This document shows positions 12,401 to 24,400 of a stretch of 64,000 nt of DNA, in pieces. Both the position numbers and the translations under genes were made by a program. The notes below the pieces were generated by a model. It was not told the DNA's origin and made no database searches. It saw nothing but the letters and a program-made list of their open reading frames with translations. Origin of the DNA: Leptidea sinapis. Lineage: Eukaryota; Arthropoda; Insecta; Lepidoptera; Pieridae. The stretch spans positions 8,816,501 through 8,880,500 of the forward strand of contig NC_066279.1 of assembly GCF_905404315.1 (NCBI RefSeq), written 5' to 3'. The stretch's first letter is position 1. Each line of letters starts with the position of its first letter.

Positions 12401-15400
12401 ATTTAATATATATAATAGCATATTAGTATATATTTCTGGTACTGTGTGGGGACTGGGCATGCAGCGTTAAGGTTAAGCGTATATGCATGTAGATTCTGTT
12501 AAACTGTTATAATAGTAGATCTAGCGGCCGCTCGCAAATTGGTTGGCTCGCAACCTGGCAATTAGAATATAATATAAATAGTCTTGAATAATAAACATAT
12601 TCAGATCATATTTAATAACGATGTTATTTAATAAAATTTAGTAAGTAACAACATCTAATAAGTATCATTGCACGTCCTGTAATAGATTCATTATAAATAA
12701 ATACAACCATTAATAGTAGCTCATCTACAAACATAATACCTAGGTAACATTGAAAATGTTTAGATAATGTAGAAAGTTGCCAATACTTTTATTGCTTTTC
12801 GAAGTAATCTCCGTTCCTCTCTACACATCGTCGTATTCGATAGAACTACTGAGAAAAGCAGTCTCTTCTATGGCATTTTCGTACCCTTTCACCGCATCTT
12901 CAGGGCTCGTACAGCGAATACCTCGAATTTTATCTATAGTTCTTGGGAATAAATAAAAGTAGCAGGGCGCCAGGTGAGGACTGTATGTTGGATGACTTAT
13001 TATGTCGACACCTGCCATAGTTAAATATTCAACAGTTCGTTTTGCGGAGTGCGCTGAAGCATTGTCGTGGTGAAGGAGGATCCTGCTTGGAGGGCGCTGC
13101 TGTCGAATTTTTTCCAAGACAATAGGTAAACAACAATTGACATACAAGTCTGCAGTAACGGTTCTTCCATCTTCTAGCACAACTGTCGCGATATGACCTT
13201 TCCGACCAAAGAATGAGGCAATCATCGTTTTTCCTTGATTTCTTCCTTTGTTTACCTTAGTTGGCTGATTCTCGAAAGGAAACACCCATTGAGCTGATTG
13301 TCTTTTGGTTTCGGGTTCGTGGCAATATATCCAGCTTTCATCACTTGTGACGATGTCAAATACAACATTTGAGTCATCGCCGTTGAACTTATCTAACATT
13401 TGGCGACATTAGTCCATGCGAAGGTGTTTCCGGTTGTCGGTTAAAGTATGGGGAATCCATCTAGTACAAAGCTTCCTGACGTTTTAATGTTCGTGTAATA
13501 TTTTTTGATCTTCACTCTGTATTATCGGTCGCCCGGCACTGATGTTATCTTCAGTAGTCGCTGTTAAAGGACGTCCCCCACGCGGATCATCATTGAGTTT
13601 GCTACGTCCACGCTTAAACTCGTTAACCCAATTTTGAATAGTGGCACGTGATGGGGCTTCATTAAGAAATGCTGATCGCAGCCTACTCATAGCTTTGTTG
13701 TCGAGTAAGCCCCCAACGAAAGTCATAATAAATCATTGACCGAAATTTTCTCGCGTTAGGTTAATTTTCACGAGTCTTAGATTTGCCGCCAATTCACAAA
13801 ATCAAATGACAAATGAATGCAATGTGCTACATTAGGTTACCAAAGAGTTCTAAAATTGAAATTCAAAAAAAGTATTCATTAGCAATGTTTCCAAGTGGCC
13901 GGTTCTAAACATTTTCAGTGTCCCCCACGTATAATTTCGCAATGTATCTGAACGGTGTAACATGCAGGTGAGCGGGCTCAGCGCGCGCGGCGTGCAGCTG
14001 GCGTCGCTGGTGATGGCGGGCGCGGAGGCCGCCGTGCTGGCCAACGACGCGTGCGGCGCGCCCGTGCCGTGGCTGGCCGCGTCGCCCTGGCTGTTCTTCG
14101 ACGGCAAGCTGCTGCAGCGCAACCTGGCGCGCGCCGCCTGCTGCAAGCACCTGGCGCAGCTGTGTGACAACCACCTGGACACCGTCGTCAAGGTAACTCG
14201 CTCTACACGCTCTACACACTCTACGTATTTCGTATTCCCGCTTCGACTTCTATACTCTTGAAAAAAAAATTTGGTGGCGGAATAGCCCGTCTCCCTTGGC
14301 ATCTTCAGATTATTTCATAATTCTAAATAGCTTGTATCATCATAAAACTTAAATAAGCAAAAAATAGTTTCTATCGATTTCCGCATACATTTCGATGGAA
14401 TTAATGACAAATTATCCCAGAATCTAAGCAGACCATTGCGTATCTGTGAATTAAATAAATAAAAGCAGGGTAAAAACTATCTTTTTAACCGATGACGTTC
14501 TATACATACGGACATATCACCCAGTCTGACAATGGAACGGCAAAAGTGTGCTCAAAGACAATGTAAGCACACTTTTCTCCTTAATGGCGTGTCAACTGTG
14601 TCTCAATCAACAATCCTAAGCGTGCTATAAAAAGTGCTTAAATAATTAATTAAGGACTCTAAAAAAGATGGTGTGACTTATCATGAGTAATTTAACAAAA
14701 TTAATAATTTTCCTTTAAATATGATAGAATTATTGACAATTCCCAGACAAAACCCACTTGTCAAAATAAGACAGATGAAAGGACACAGTTAGAAATGAAA
14801 ACAATAGAGTCACTCTTTTTAACCAACTTCAAAAAGGAGTTGGGTCTCAATTCGTCGGTATGTTTTTTTATGTCTCAGAACTTTCGACTGGGTGAACCGA
14901 TATTGAGAATTTTTTTTTAAGCTGTGGCTTCTCGTGTGAGATCCCATTGCAATTTGTTTCAGATCTGATAATGCCACCCATGAGAAAACCATAAAAGTCT
15001 TAAATTTGCTATAAGAATGTACACGACAAATTTGAGAATTACTCAATATTGCGCCAACTGATTTCGATAATTCTATTTTTATTGGTAAGAATATACTTTA
15101 AAAATAGTTTGGTTAGGTTCCGATTATGGGATCCATGACAAAGTAACAGAACTCTTCAATTCTTAGGAGCAAATTAACGATACTAAGCCGAATCTTTTAT
15201 ATGCTATCCGGATATTTGAGTCACCTACCGTCACGTCGTTTTCAACTAATGGTCGTAGTCAAATATCAATGGAACTCCTTAACAATGTACAGTAAGGGTG
15301 CGATCTGTGGCAGAATTTCTAACTGTCTGTATTTAAAATTGCAAAGCGCTTACATGCGTTGCTGCATTGTAAAATTTAGTAGATCTACACAAATTTAGAC

Positions 15401-18400
15401 AAATTATAAGTTAGTGCAGTTCAGATTCACTTTAAATCTTATATTTCGACTTTCATTTTGTATGAGGTGCATTGTCTATATTTATAGAACGTCATTGCTT
15501 TTAACATAAAAATAAAAATTAAAAGATTATATTGACTCTTGCTAAAATGACAGCTTGTTATCGTGCGGGCAAGCTATAGATGCTATTCTTAATGTTTCTT
15601 GTTATACGCTCCCGCTGCGCAACAATTACATATCCTTAGCTCCCCTTTTTTTTTGCGGAGCGGGCTGCACCGATCTTACTCATAGTCTTAGAACATCCTG
15701 AATTACTGGCCAACCTAAATTATGAATCCCTGATAATTTTATATATAAAATATTAACGTGTAAGTAAATAGCCGTGGGGTATCCAGCAGAGCAGAATAAA
15801 CCTCCCTCACTGACCGTGGGGTATCCGGCAGAATAGAATAGACCTCCCTCACTCATACCGAGGCGTCGTAAAAGGCGACCAAGGTATTTCGACGTCCGTA
15901 ATATCATCAAGAATTTACGCTCGTTACGTGTAAACGCTCCGGACTCTTCCCATAGTAAGGCGGTAACAGAAGAATCTTGGGAACAAACGCGAGAGGTTTT
16001 GTTATTGGGTAAGTTGAATGAACGTAATGTCATGCTTGGAGATTTGAATGCAAGGGTTGGAGTGAAGCGTGAGGGGTATGAAAATGTACTTGGGATGTTT
16101 AGAGATAAGAGTGTGAATGACAACGGCATATACTTGTTAGATGTATGTGTGGAGATGGAGCTTTCTGTGATGAATACGTGGTTTCATGATAGATCTTGTG
16201 ATAGTCGATGAAATAATAAGAAAGAAAGTAGTGGATACTAGAGCCTATCGTGGACCAGATGTCGGCACAGATAACTATTTGGTAATAAGCAGAATTAGTG
16301 GTTTGTTTAAACGCTGACAGAACAGATCAAAAGGGTCAGCTTCTGAATTAGAACGTATTAAAGTAGAAAGATTGAAAGATCAGCGAGTAAAAGAGATGTA
16401 TAAAAAGCAATTGAGCGAACGGCTAGAAAAAGCTGGAGTGATGTTAATGAGAAAAGTATGAATGATGTATTTAAAACCAACATTATAAAATGTGCTGAAG
16501 ATGTATGCGGTGTGACTAAAAGAAGGCGTAAGAAATGCCAGAATGTCGACTGGTGGGATAATGAAACTAGAAGAATGGTTGAGGAAAAGAATAATGCATG
16601 ACTGGATGTCTTAGCAATAGAAGCAACGAATAGAGTCAGTGGCGGTATGAATGAAGATAATGTTAAAGAAATCAAGGACAAATATAGATGCGTGAAAGCG
16701 AAAGTTAAAGAATGTATAGAGAAGAAAAGGAATGAGAAAAAGGTGAAATATGAGGAACAACTCGGCCCAAGTTTCCGAGATAATATAAAACTGTTTATAT
16801 AAAACTGTTTTGGAAACTCTAAAGAAGCGCGGGGCAAAAATATAAATACATCTATGACACTGATTAGGAATTAACAAGGTGAGGTCATGAATGAAGAAAG
16901 TATGATACTCTCTAGTTGCTGGAAGAATTATTTTCAGAGCTTATTCGAGAAAGATGTAAGTGAAATAGAGATAATAGATATGTTTGTGGAGCCGAGTGAT
17001 GAAATTGGAATGGATGAAATTATGAAAGCGTTAAGAGGTATGAGGCCAGGAAAGTCGACTAGGCGAGTGACGACTGAAATGTTGAAGGCTGGCGATGGAC
17101 TAATAGTAAGCATGCTGCATCGCCTATTTAATTTATGTTGGAACAGGGTTAAGTTCCTGACCATTGGACAAAGTCAGTGATTGTCCCAATTTATAAAGGC
17201 AAAGGTTAAAATTTAAAATGTTAAAATTATCGCGGGATCAGCCTTCTTAGTGTTGTTGGAAAAGTGTATGCCAGAATATTGATTGAAAGAGTAATGAATG
17301 TGACTAGCGACAGGATTTGGGATGTGCAAGCGGGATTTCGGAAGGGAATGGGATGTACGGATCAAGTCTTTCCCTTACGCTGCATCACTGAAAAATGCCT
17401 GGCAAAAAACCAGAGAGTATATTGCGCATTCAAAGACTTGGAAAAGGCTTAATATAGGGTGAATAGAAAGGAATTATGGAAGGTGTAATCTATGTATGGG
17501 GTGGACAATTTTCTGATAAGGGCTCTGAAATCTCTGTACAGGGATTGTCGAGCCTGTTTTCGGATTAATGGTGCCTATACGGGCTAATTTGATATCTCCA
17601 AAGTTATCCAAATACAAATTCTTACTTTAAAAAAATCAAAATATTTGGATAATTTTGGATTTCCGACAAGGTTGTGTAGCCTCGGCTTGCCTTGGCTGTT
17701 CAACCTATTTTTATTATATGCGGCCGCCTACTACGCTACAATATATTATGTAGTCAGTGTTGGGATCCATGACTAATAATATTCACCGTTTATTAGATCG
17801 AACGCATGCGGAAGGCAATCCTGGAAGGCTTGGAGGTAGAATTCGCAATGCCGCCGCTGCCACTGGTCGGCGTGGTCGGGGATCCGATGGGAGGGTGGCG
17901 GGGCCGCGGGCGTGGAGCGCGTCTGGAGATAGCGGGCGTCGTGGTGGGCCAGTGGGGCGGGGGCAGCTACCCGCGACCGACGCGCTACCCGCAGGTGAGG
18001 GACGCGACTTGGTGAGCGATCATATATGTGGGCCAGTGGGGCGGGGGCAGCTACCCGCGACCGACGCGCTACCCGCAGGTGAGGGACGCGACTTGGTGAG
18101 CGATCATATATGTGGGCCAGTGGGGCGGGGGCAGCTACCCGCGACCGACGCGCTACCCGCAGGTGAGGGACGCGACTTGGTGAGCGATCATATATGTGGG
18201 CCAGTGGGGCGGGGGCAGCTACCCGCGACCGACGCGCTACCCGCAGGTGAGGAGCGCGACTTGGTGAGCGATCATATATGTGGGCCAGTGGGGCGGGGGC
18301 AGCTACCCGCGACCGACGCGCTACCCGCAGGTGAGGGGCGCGACTTGGTGAGCGATCATATATGTGGGCCAGTGGGGCGGGGGCAGCTACCCGCGACCGA

Positions 18401-21400
18401 CGCGCTACCCGCAGGTGAGGGACGCGACTTGGTGAGCGATCATATATGTGGGCCAGTGGGGCGGGGGCAGCTACCCGCGACCGACGCGCTACCCGCAGGT
18501 GAGGAGCGCGACTTGGTGAGCGATCATATATGTGGGCCAGTGGGGCGGGGGCAGCTACCCGCGACCGACGCGCTACCCGCAGGTGAGGAGCGCGACTTGG
18601 TGAGCGATCATATATGTGGGCCAGTGGGGCGGGGGCAGCTACCCGCGACCGACGCGCTACCCGCAGGTGAGGAGCGCGACTTGGTGAGCGATCATATATG
18701 TGGGCCAGTGGGGCGGGGGCAGCTACCCGCGACCGACGCGCTACCCGCAGGTGAGGGACGCGACTTGGTGAGCGATCATATATGTGGGCCAGTGGGGTGG
18801 GGGCAGCTACCCGCGACCGACGCGCTACCCGCAGGTGAGGGACGCGACTTGGTGAGCGATCATATATGTGGGCCAGTGGGGCGGGGGCAGCTACCCGCTC
18901 ATAGCGAAGAAGAAGAAGCATAAATTAAACACAATGGAAACGCCCTGATGAGCTACACCTACCCAACGCGAGGTGTGTACGCGGGCGTGCAGTCACCAGA
19001 TGCGGAGATCCTTGCATGCTACATGATGCAGATTTAAAGAAAAAGCGGGAATAACCTACCCCCACCTACCCTGTAAATTATCCCTAATTGTAGGTATCTG
19101 GATCTGGACCCTTGTGCACGTATCCTAGCTAGTGCGTGTGTCTATGTGTGTGTACCTAGCCGAATTGTGTACCTACGGGGCCTACCTATTGTCTTCCTAA
19201 TGCCCTAGCCCAAACCAAATGGTTCGAAAAATATATATAACTAAGTACGGGATGTCTGTCCCCAGGAGACCTGGGGTGACTAGGAGACGGTATGTGGGTA
19301 GGAGAGGGTGTGTGTACATCGTGCAATGTACACAGGATGGATTTTCTTCAAATGTAGTGGTTTAATTTTTGCAGACAACTTGTAAATTCTGTTTGATCCA
19401 AATCAAAGTATTGTTCGTTATTTTAGTCTAGTGCTATGTACGATTTTTGTATTTCAATAGCTTGGAATAGCTGGTCGCGTGTTTTCTCAGGAACAGCTGT
19501 TACATTAATCATTATGTATTTGTTGCATCTTGTATCGGGAAATAGGCAAAGACTTGTAAGTGGGTTTCATATTCCGCCATTTTAGTTTCTAAGAGTTGTT
19601 GTTATATTTATATATTTAGAAACATATAGTCACATACATATTCAGGTTTACAAAGAAATGTTAGTACCGAATTAGACCTACAGTTTCCTTAAAATTAATA
19701 TTTTATGACAATTAAGACTAAAGTACAGCAGAGAAAAATAAGTTATACAAAATAAAAAAAAAGAGGCACTAGTAAAAAAAAATGTTAATAATAAACTAAG
19801 ATTTACTAAATTACTTACTTACTTATTTACTAAATTATAAAAAAAAAATGTTGTGGTTAAACAGTTATAATCGTTCAAATCTCACTTTTTCTTAGCACAA
19901 TTAGTATATTCTTTTTAAAACTGGACAAGGTTTCTTTAAAAATATCTAAGTCATCAAGTTTTCCATTAAGAAGTCGACAGGTCCGCCTTATATAACTATT
20001 TCCAGCATAGCATGTCCTACTTTTTTTAACTACGAACAAGGGTTTACTTCGACAAGTACGTATATTTCTTTTGGGGACTTGAAAACTAAGGGCCTGTAGT
20101 AATAAAGGAGCATCAATGTGGTTATTTACGATTTTATAAAGTAGCATTGCATCAAAAGAGTTTCGGCGATCACTTAATTTGACAACATTGTGAATATAAC
20201 ATGATTCAGCGTAGCTGGAGTACCTAGAATTACTATTATAATCGAGTGACTAAAGTTGTTGTATGATTCTTAGATTAGTTGGTAGCTTTTTATTTGCTGC
20301 TGATATTAGATTACTAACGTTTTTGGTGTCAAAATGCTGTAAATAATAGACAGGTATACTTCTAGTAACCCTGTATGATGTTCTGTTATCTCTCTTATGT
20401 TGTCATTGGCTAATTGGTATGTTTCTATTATTTGTATGTTTACATTGTTCTTATTCCTTTATACCATTTGTTGTTTTCGTACATATATTGTATAACTTGG
20501 TTTAGTTTTGTTTGGATTTTTTGTAACTTCTGAGTTATTCTATTCTCGGTTTCATTTACTTGGGATACCGTTGCTAACATAAATTATGTTTGGTGATTGG
20601 CAGCTTCAATAAGTTTTTGTTGGTTATTATTCAGCGAATCTATGTCTCTGTAAGTCTCGTCACTTACACCAAAAACAGATGTTAACATTTGTCCTAAAAG
20701 TCCTCTTTTCTTTCTGGTTTGGTTTGCTTCTGTAAGTTTCTTTTTTGTTCGTTCATACTTTGATTCGGACTCTTGATAAAATGTTTTATAATGTGTCGTT
20801 TTTTCTACTGCCGCTCTTGCAATATACACAGCTCGTTGAATTGTTTCACTCCTTTTATATTTATTAAGTTATCATCAAGAGTTTTCTTTTCGAAATTGGT
20901 ATTTATTCTGAAGGCTCCTCTGTCAATACTTGCGGTTCCTATTTGTTCGACATTAAATCCCGCTTTCACGTTTTTCAATGTGTAGGTTGATGTTGTACTG
21001 TTCAGCACTTGAAAACATACGAATAAGAACAAGAACCATTGTCCAACACTTGTAAGATTTCTGGCTTCTATTTTGTCTGTTTTTCATTTTTTTTACTTAT
21101 ATTTGTTTGGATTGTGGTAATCATATTATTTGGTAACGGAACAAGTTTATGAATCGAACGTTTTTGAGTTGTACCGGATGCATTTTCTAAGGTATTCAGA
21201 CGAGTGTCGTGGATCCATGTGACATGGTGATCGCTTGGTAGTAGTATTGGATGTTTCTATGTGGAAGGTTTAATTTGTGAAATCTTCTTCCGACTCTTGT
21301 CTTCTTGTCTTATAAATGGATCTAAGTATGAGAGTCTTATTATTTTTCTCAATTGATAACTCTTTTGTTAAGGCCTTGTATTCCTTTTGAAATACTTGTT

Positions 21401-24400
21401 GTTGTACTTGTGCTATTATTCTGTTTGTTGTAATAGCTAGTTTCTCACAACTTAAAGGTTCTTTGCTTCTTTCCATATTCTTCAATCGGAGACAGTATGA
21501 TAGAACTCGTACCATTCTTTTAAAACTTGAAAATCTCTCCCATATTTCATTGTGCGATTCGATAGTTGTTGCCAAGTTAATGTGAATGCTTGTTTTGATT
21601 TCCTTACATATTTCATGTATAGTTTAAGTTACTGGCAGGATATTGGTTTTTAAATAAGTTGGGCCATTCCACCACAGTGTAAAGTTGTGGAGTTTACTTG
21701 GTTTAATTCCGTCCGGTTTATTCGACGTTATTACGTGAATTCACTTTGTTTGTGGTATCAGTTTTTGTATCTTAGCTACCCTATTAGATACAAACGTTTT
21801 TAATCTAGTTGCTTCACCTTTGACGCATCTTATTAATGTAATCATTGAGTCTGTCTAACAATAAACTTCTGTTTTTGAAAATTTCATTGTATCTACGATA
21901 TTTTCCATCAGTTGGGCGAGTATCACTTTTCTCTTCCAGAACAAACAAGAAGTACCTAGCAAGCGCTAGAAGAGCTAGTGCAGCTGGAAGACATAAGAAG
22001 TACCTAGTAACTGCTAGAAGAGTTAGTGCAGCAGTACTCCACGCTTTTAAGCATCCTTTCACTGCGGCTAGAAAACTTTTAGTCGCCAGTCAATCGGTCT
22101 TGTGAGTTCGCTTGACCAGCAGTGAGGAAATCCATCCTGTGTACATTGCACGACGTATACACACCTTCTCTCTAACCTACCTACCGTCTGTCACCCTAGG
22201 TGTCCTGGTGACAGACAATCTCGTACTTATTTATATATTTAGTTCGAATCCTATAGTTAGGGTTAGGGCATTAGGAACGCGATAGATAGGGCTCGTAGGT
22301 ACACAATTCTGCTAGGTACACACACACAAACACTCACACACAAGGGTCTAGTTCTAGATACCTACAATTAGGGATAAATTACAGGTTGTCGGGGTAGGTT
22401 ATTCCCACTTTTCTGTAAGCGCATATGGTGACTGCAGGCCCACGTTCACACCTCGCGGTGGGTACCGTGTAGCTCATCGGGGCGTTTGCATTTGGTCCTT
22501 CGAGCCGGATTTAATTTACACACCATTTGCAAGGTAGATGCTCGCAGATTCTTTTTCTTACGACGGTTTTTTTTGCTTTCCAAATCCCGACTTAAAGTCG
22601 GGACTTAAAGTCGGGACCTTCGGACCCCTCCAAATGAAGTGTACGTTTCTATAAAGGAGGTCGCTTTTGTGATATTGATTTGAATATGTATTCCTTGGTA
22701 TAAATGTCACCGTTCGTCGTCCAGGTGAGCTACGTGGGGTACACGCCGCAGCCCCGCAACTCGTACGGGCGCGGCGCCTGGCGCGCGCGCGGGGCCCGGG
22801 GCCGCGGGGGCCCGGCCGGGCGCGGCGCGGGGAGGCCCCGGCGCGCGCGGCGCTCGCCCGGGGCCCCGGTGCGGGCCACCACGCTCACGGTCAACGGGTA
22901 CGGTCACTGTGTAACCTTTACTAACAACACAATACAACACGAATGATATCCTCTCGGTAATTATTGTCTTAACTTAGATTAACGATTGGTGTTCGCCGCG
23001 CCCGACTAGATACCGACTACCTCAGATAGCATTTTTTAAGTAGGTAGATTTTTTATTGCGGTTGATAATTTGCCTCGGTGATTGGTATATTTATGAGGGA
23101 AATAAAAAATAATAACGATAGTCAGAAATGTTTTTGTCCGAGGGGTGGATCTTTAACGAGCTATTTTATATTGTAATATTTTTGGTATATGAAGTCCATT
23201 AGGACTGTATATTAATTGGGAGCTAATTCGGCTCGGATCCACACTAAGGTATTTGTTTCTAATATCAAAAACCTTTTTTATTTCATACAAAAATTACATA
23301 CATTGGAATATAGCTGTCCGCGCCCCACCAGGAGAATGAAATAATAGGATTTATTATAGTAGGAAAATTAAGATACTCCCGTCACGTTTCTTCTTGAGGT
23401 ATTTGACATACACGATGAAGTCCAATAATTGTCCAAGGTATTCCACGCCAAACGCACTGATTTTTCCTTCAATATTTCACAAACACTTTAACACCGCAGG
23501 CCTGCTAAATTTCACTGTATCTCGCACAGTTTATAATACTTAAAGTAGAATCGCACTATATTTTTAAGCTTTTACACAAGGTTCAGCGTGATTATAGGTA
23601 TCGCATCACACGAGGGCGGCCATTAAGGTTTTTACAGACACCAAATACAAATGTTTTCTCATTAGCGGCGAGCGAAAAACTGATTGTCCATAGGAAGAGG
23701 AAATGACATAAGGACATGAACAAGCGATACACAGACAGGTTTTATGAATGAATGAAACTCAACAGCAGTATTACTATAAGATACTATATATTACACTATA
23801 AGTTGTTTGTGTGCGTGGCATCTTGACACTCAATGGCATCTTTAAAATTTTGTGACATTGCTTCGTATTATTTCACATTGAAATTAATAAAATACTTACT
23901 GGTGATATTTGATCTCAGTATCTTTCTTATTTCTTGTAGTATTATTATTACTTAATTTTGCTACGCAACCCGGCATTTTAATTTCAATCGCAGCAGTAAT
24001 ATTTAGCAAAGTTTAACAGAACATGTGGCACGTCAACGTCACATATTGCTCGAGACTGGCTCGAGCACGCCCACTTGGGTGTAGTATTAATTGCCTCACT
24101 TTGCGACTATGCCTGCGGTATCTAGTAGGAGCGCAGCGGAGACCAATCCTTAATCTAAGGTCGTTAATATACATATTATTTGAGTTTATATGGGTTTACA
24201 AACTTTGATATATCTTTCAATGACCACTATTATTGCAACCTATATATACTTGTTATTAAACGGTTTCTCTCGATGCTGAATTCTAGGAGAATCAAGACTT
24301 GTACAAAACGCCGTAGCATTCTACTCCGCCATCACTGTCTAAACTCTAAAGCTTCTACCTTCTTTATTTCACTTCTTCCAGCAACCATCTTACGCATAAA

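Larger units (their letters stand above)
12018..13967. other. FAM120 intron 12
   Basis: Carries an RTE-type reverse transcriptase remnant (12120-12400) and a dead mariner (12740-13840). The stretch 12400-12740 shows nothing recognisable. Confidence 0.6.
18921..22519 (-). mobile_element. BEL/Pao-like retroelement remnant between inverted LTR-like repeats
   Basis: Two roughly 400-base LTR-like repeats face inward. Between them, on the minus strand, lie a primer-binding-site-like TGGCGACT (22088-22081), a pol remnant (21270-21575) and an env-like remnant (20450-21075), plus a foreign non-LTR tail (19630-20260). BEL/Pao elements commonly use a TGGCGAC-type primer site. The minus-strand gene order fits the right repeat acting as the 5' LTR. 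The left repeat has the wrong orientation for a 3' LTR, so the structure must be rearranged. The integrase region appears deleted. Confidence 0.6.

Noticed and set aside
13905..14302. Antisense ORFs over exon 13
   Set aside because: Shadows of a GC-rich coding exon; the sense strand matches FAM120 clearly.
17947..18898. CRISPR-like array
   Set aside because: The units are contiguous with no variable spacers, and the unit is a copy of an exon-intron boundary in an animal gene.
17773..18921. 382-residue minus-strand repeat ORF
   Set aside because: Same array artefact on the other strand; no start context, no family.
17757..18923. 388-residue plus-strand ORF made of a 28-residue repeat
   Set aside because: It is an artefact: the 84-base array has a period divisible by three, so frames without a stop in one unit stay open. 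The true FAM120 frame is a different one and stops in each unit.
22235..22260. tRNA-like GTTCGAATCC word
   Set aside because: No cloverleaf can be drawn around it; it lies within the LTR-like repeat.
22704..22946. ORFs on both strands running past exon 15
   Set aside because: GC-rich sequence has few stops. The supported exon is 22725-22897, bounded by splice sites that keep phase with neighbouring exons.
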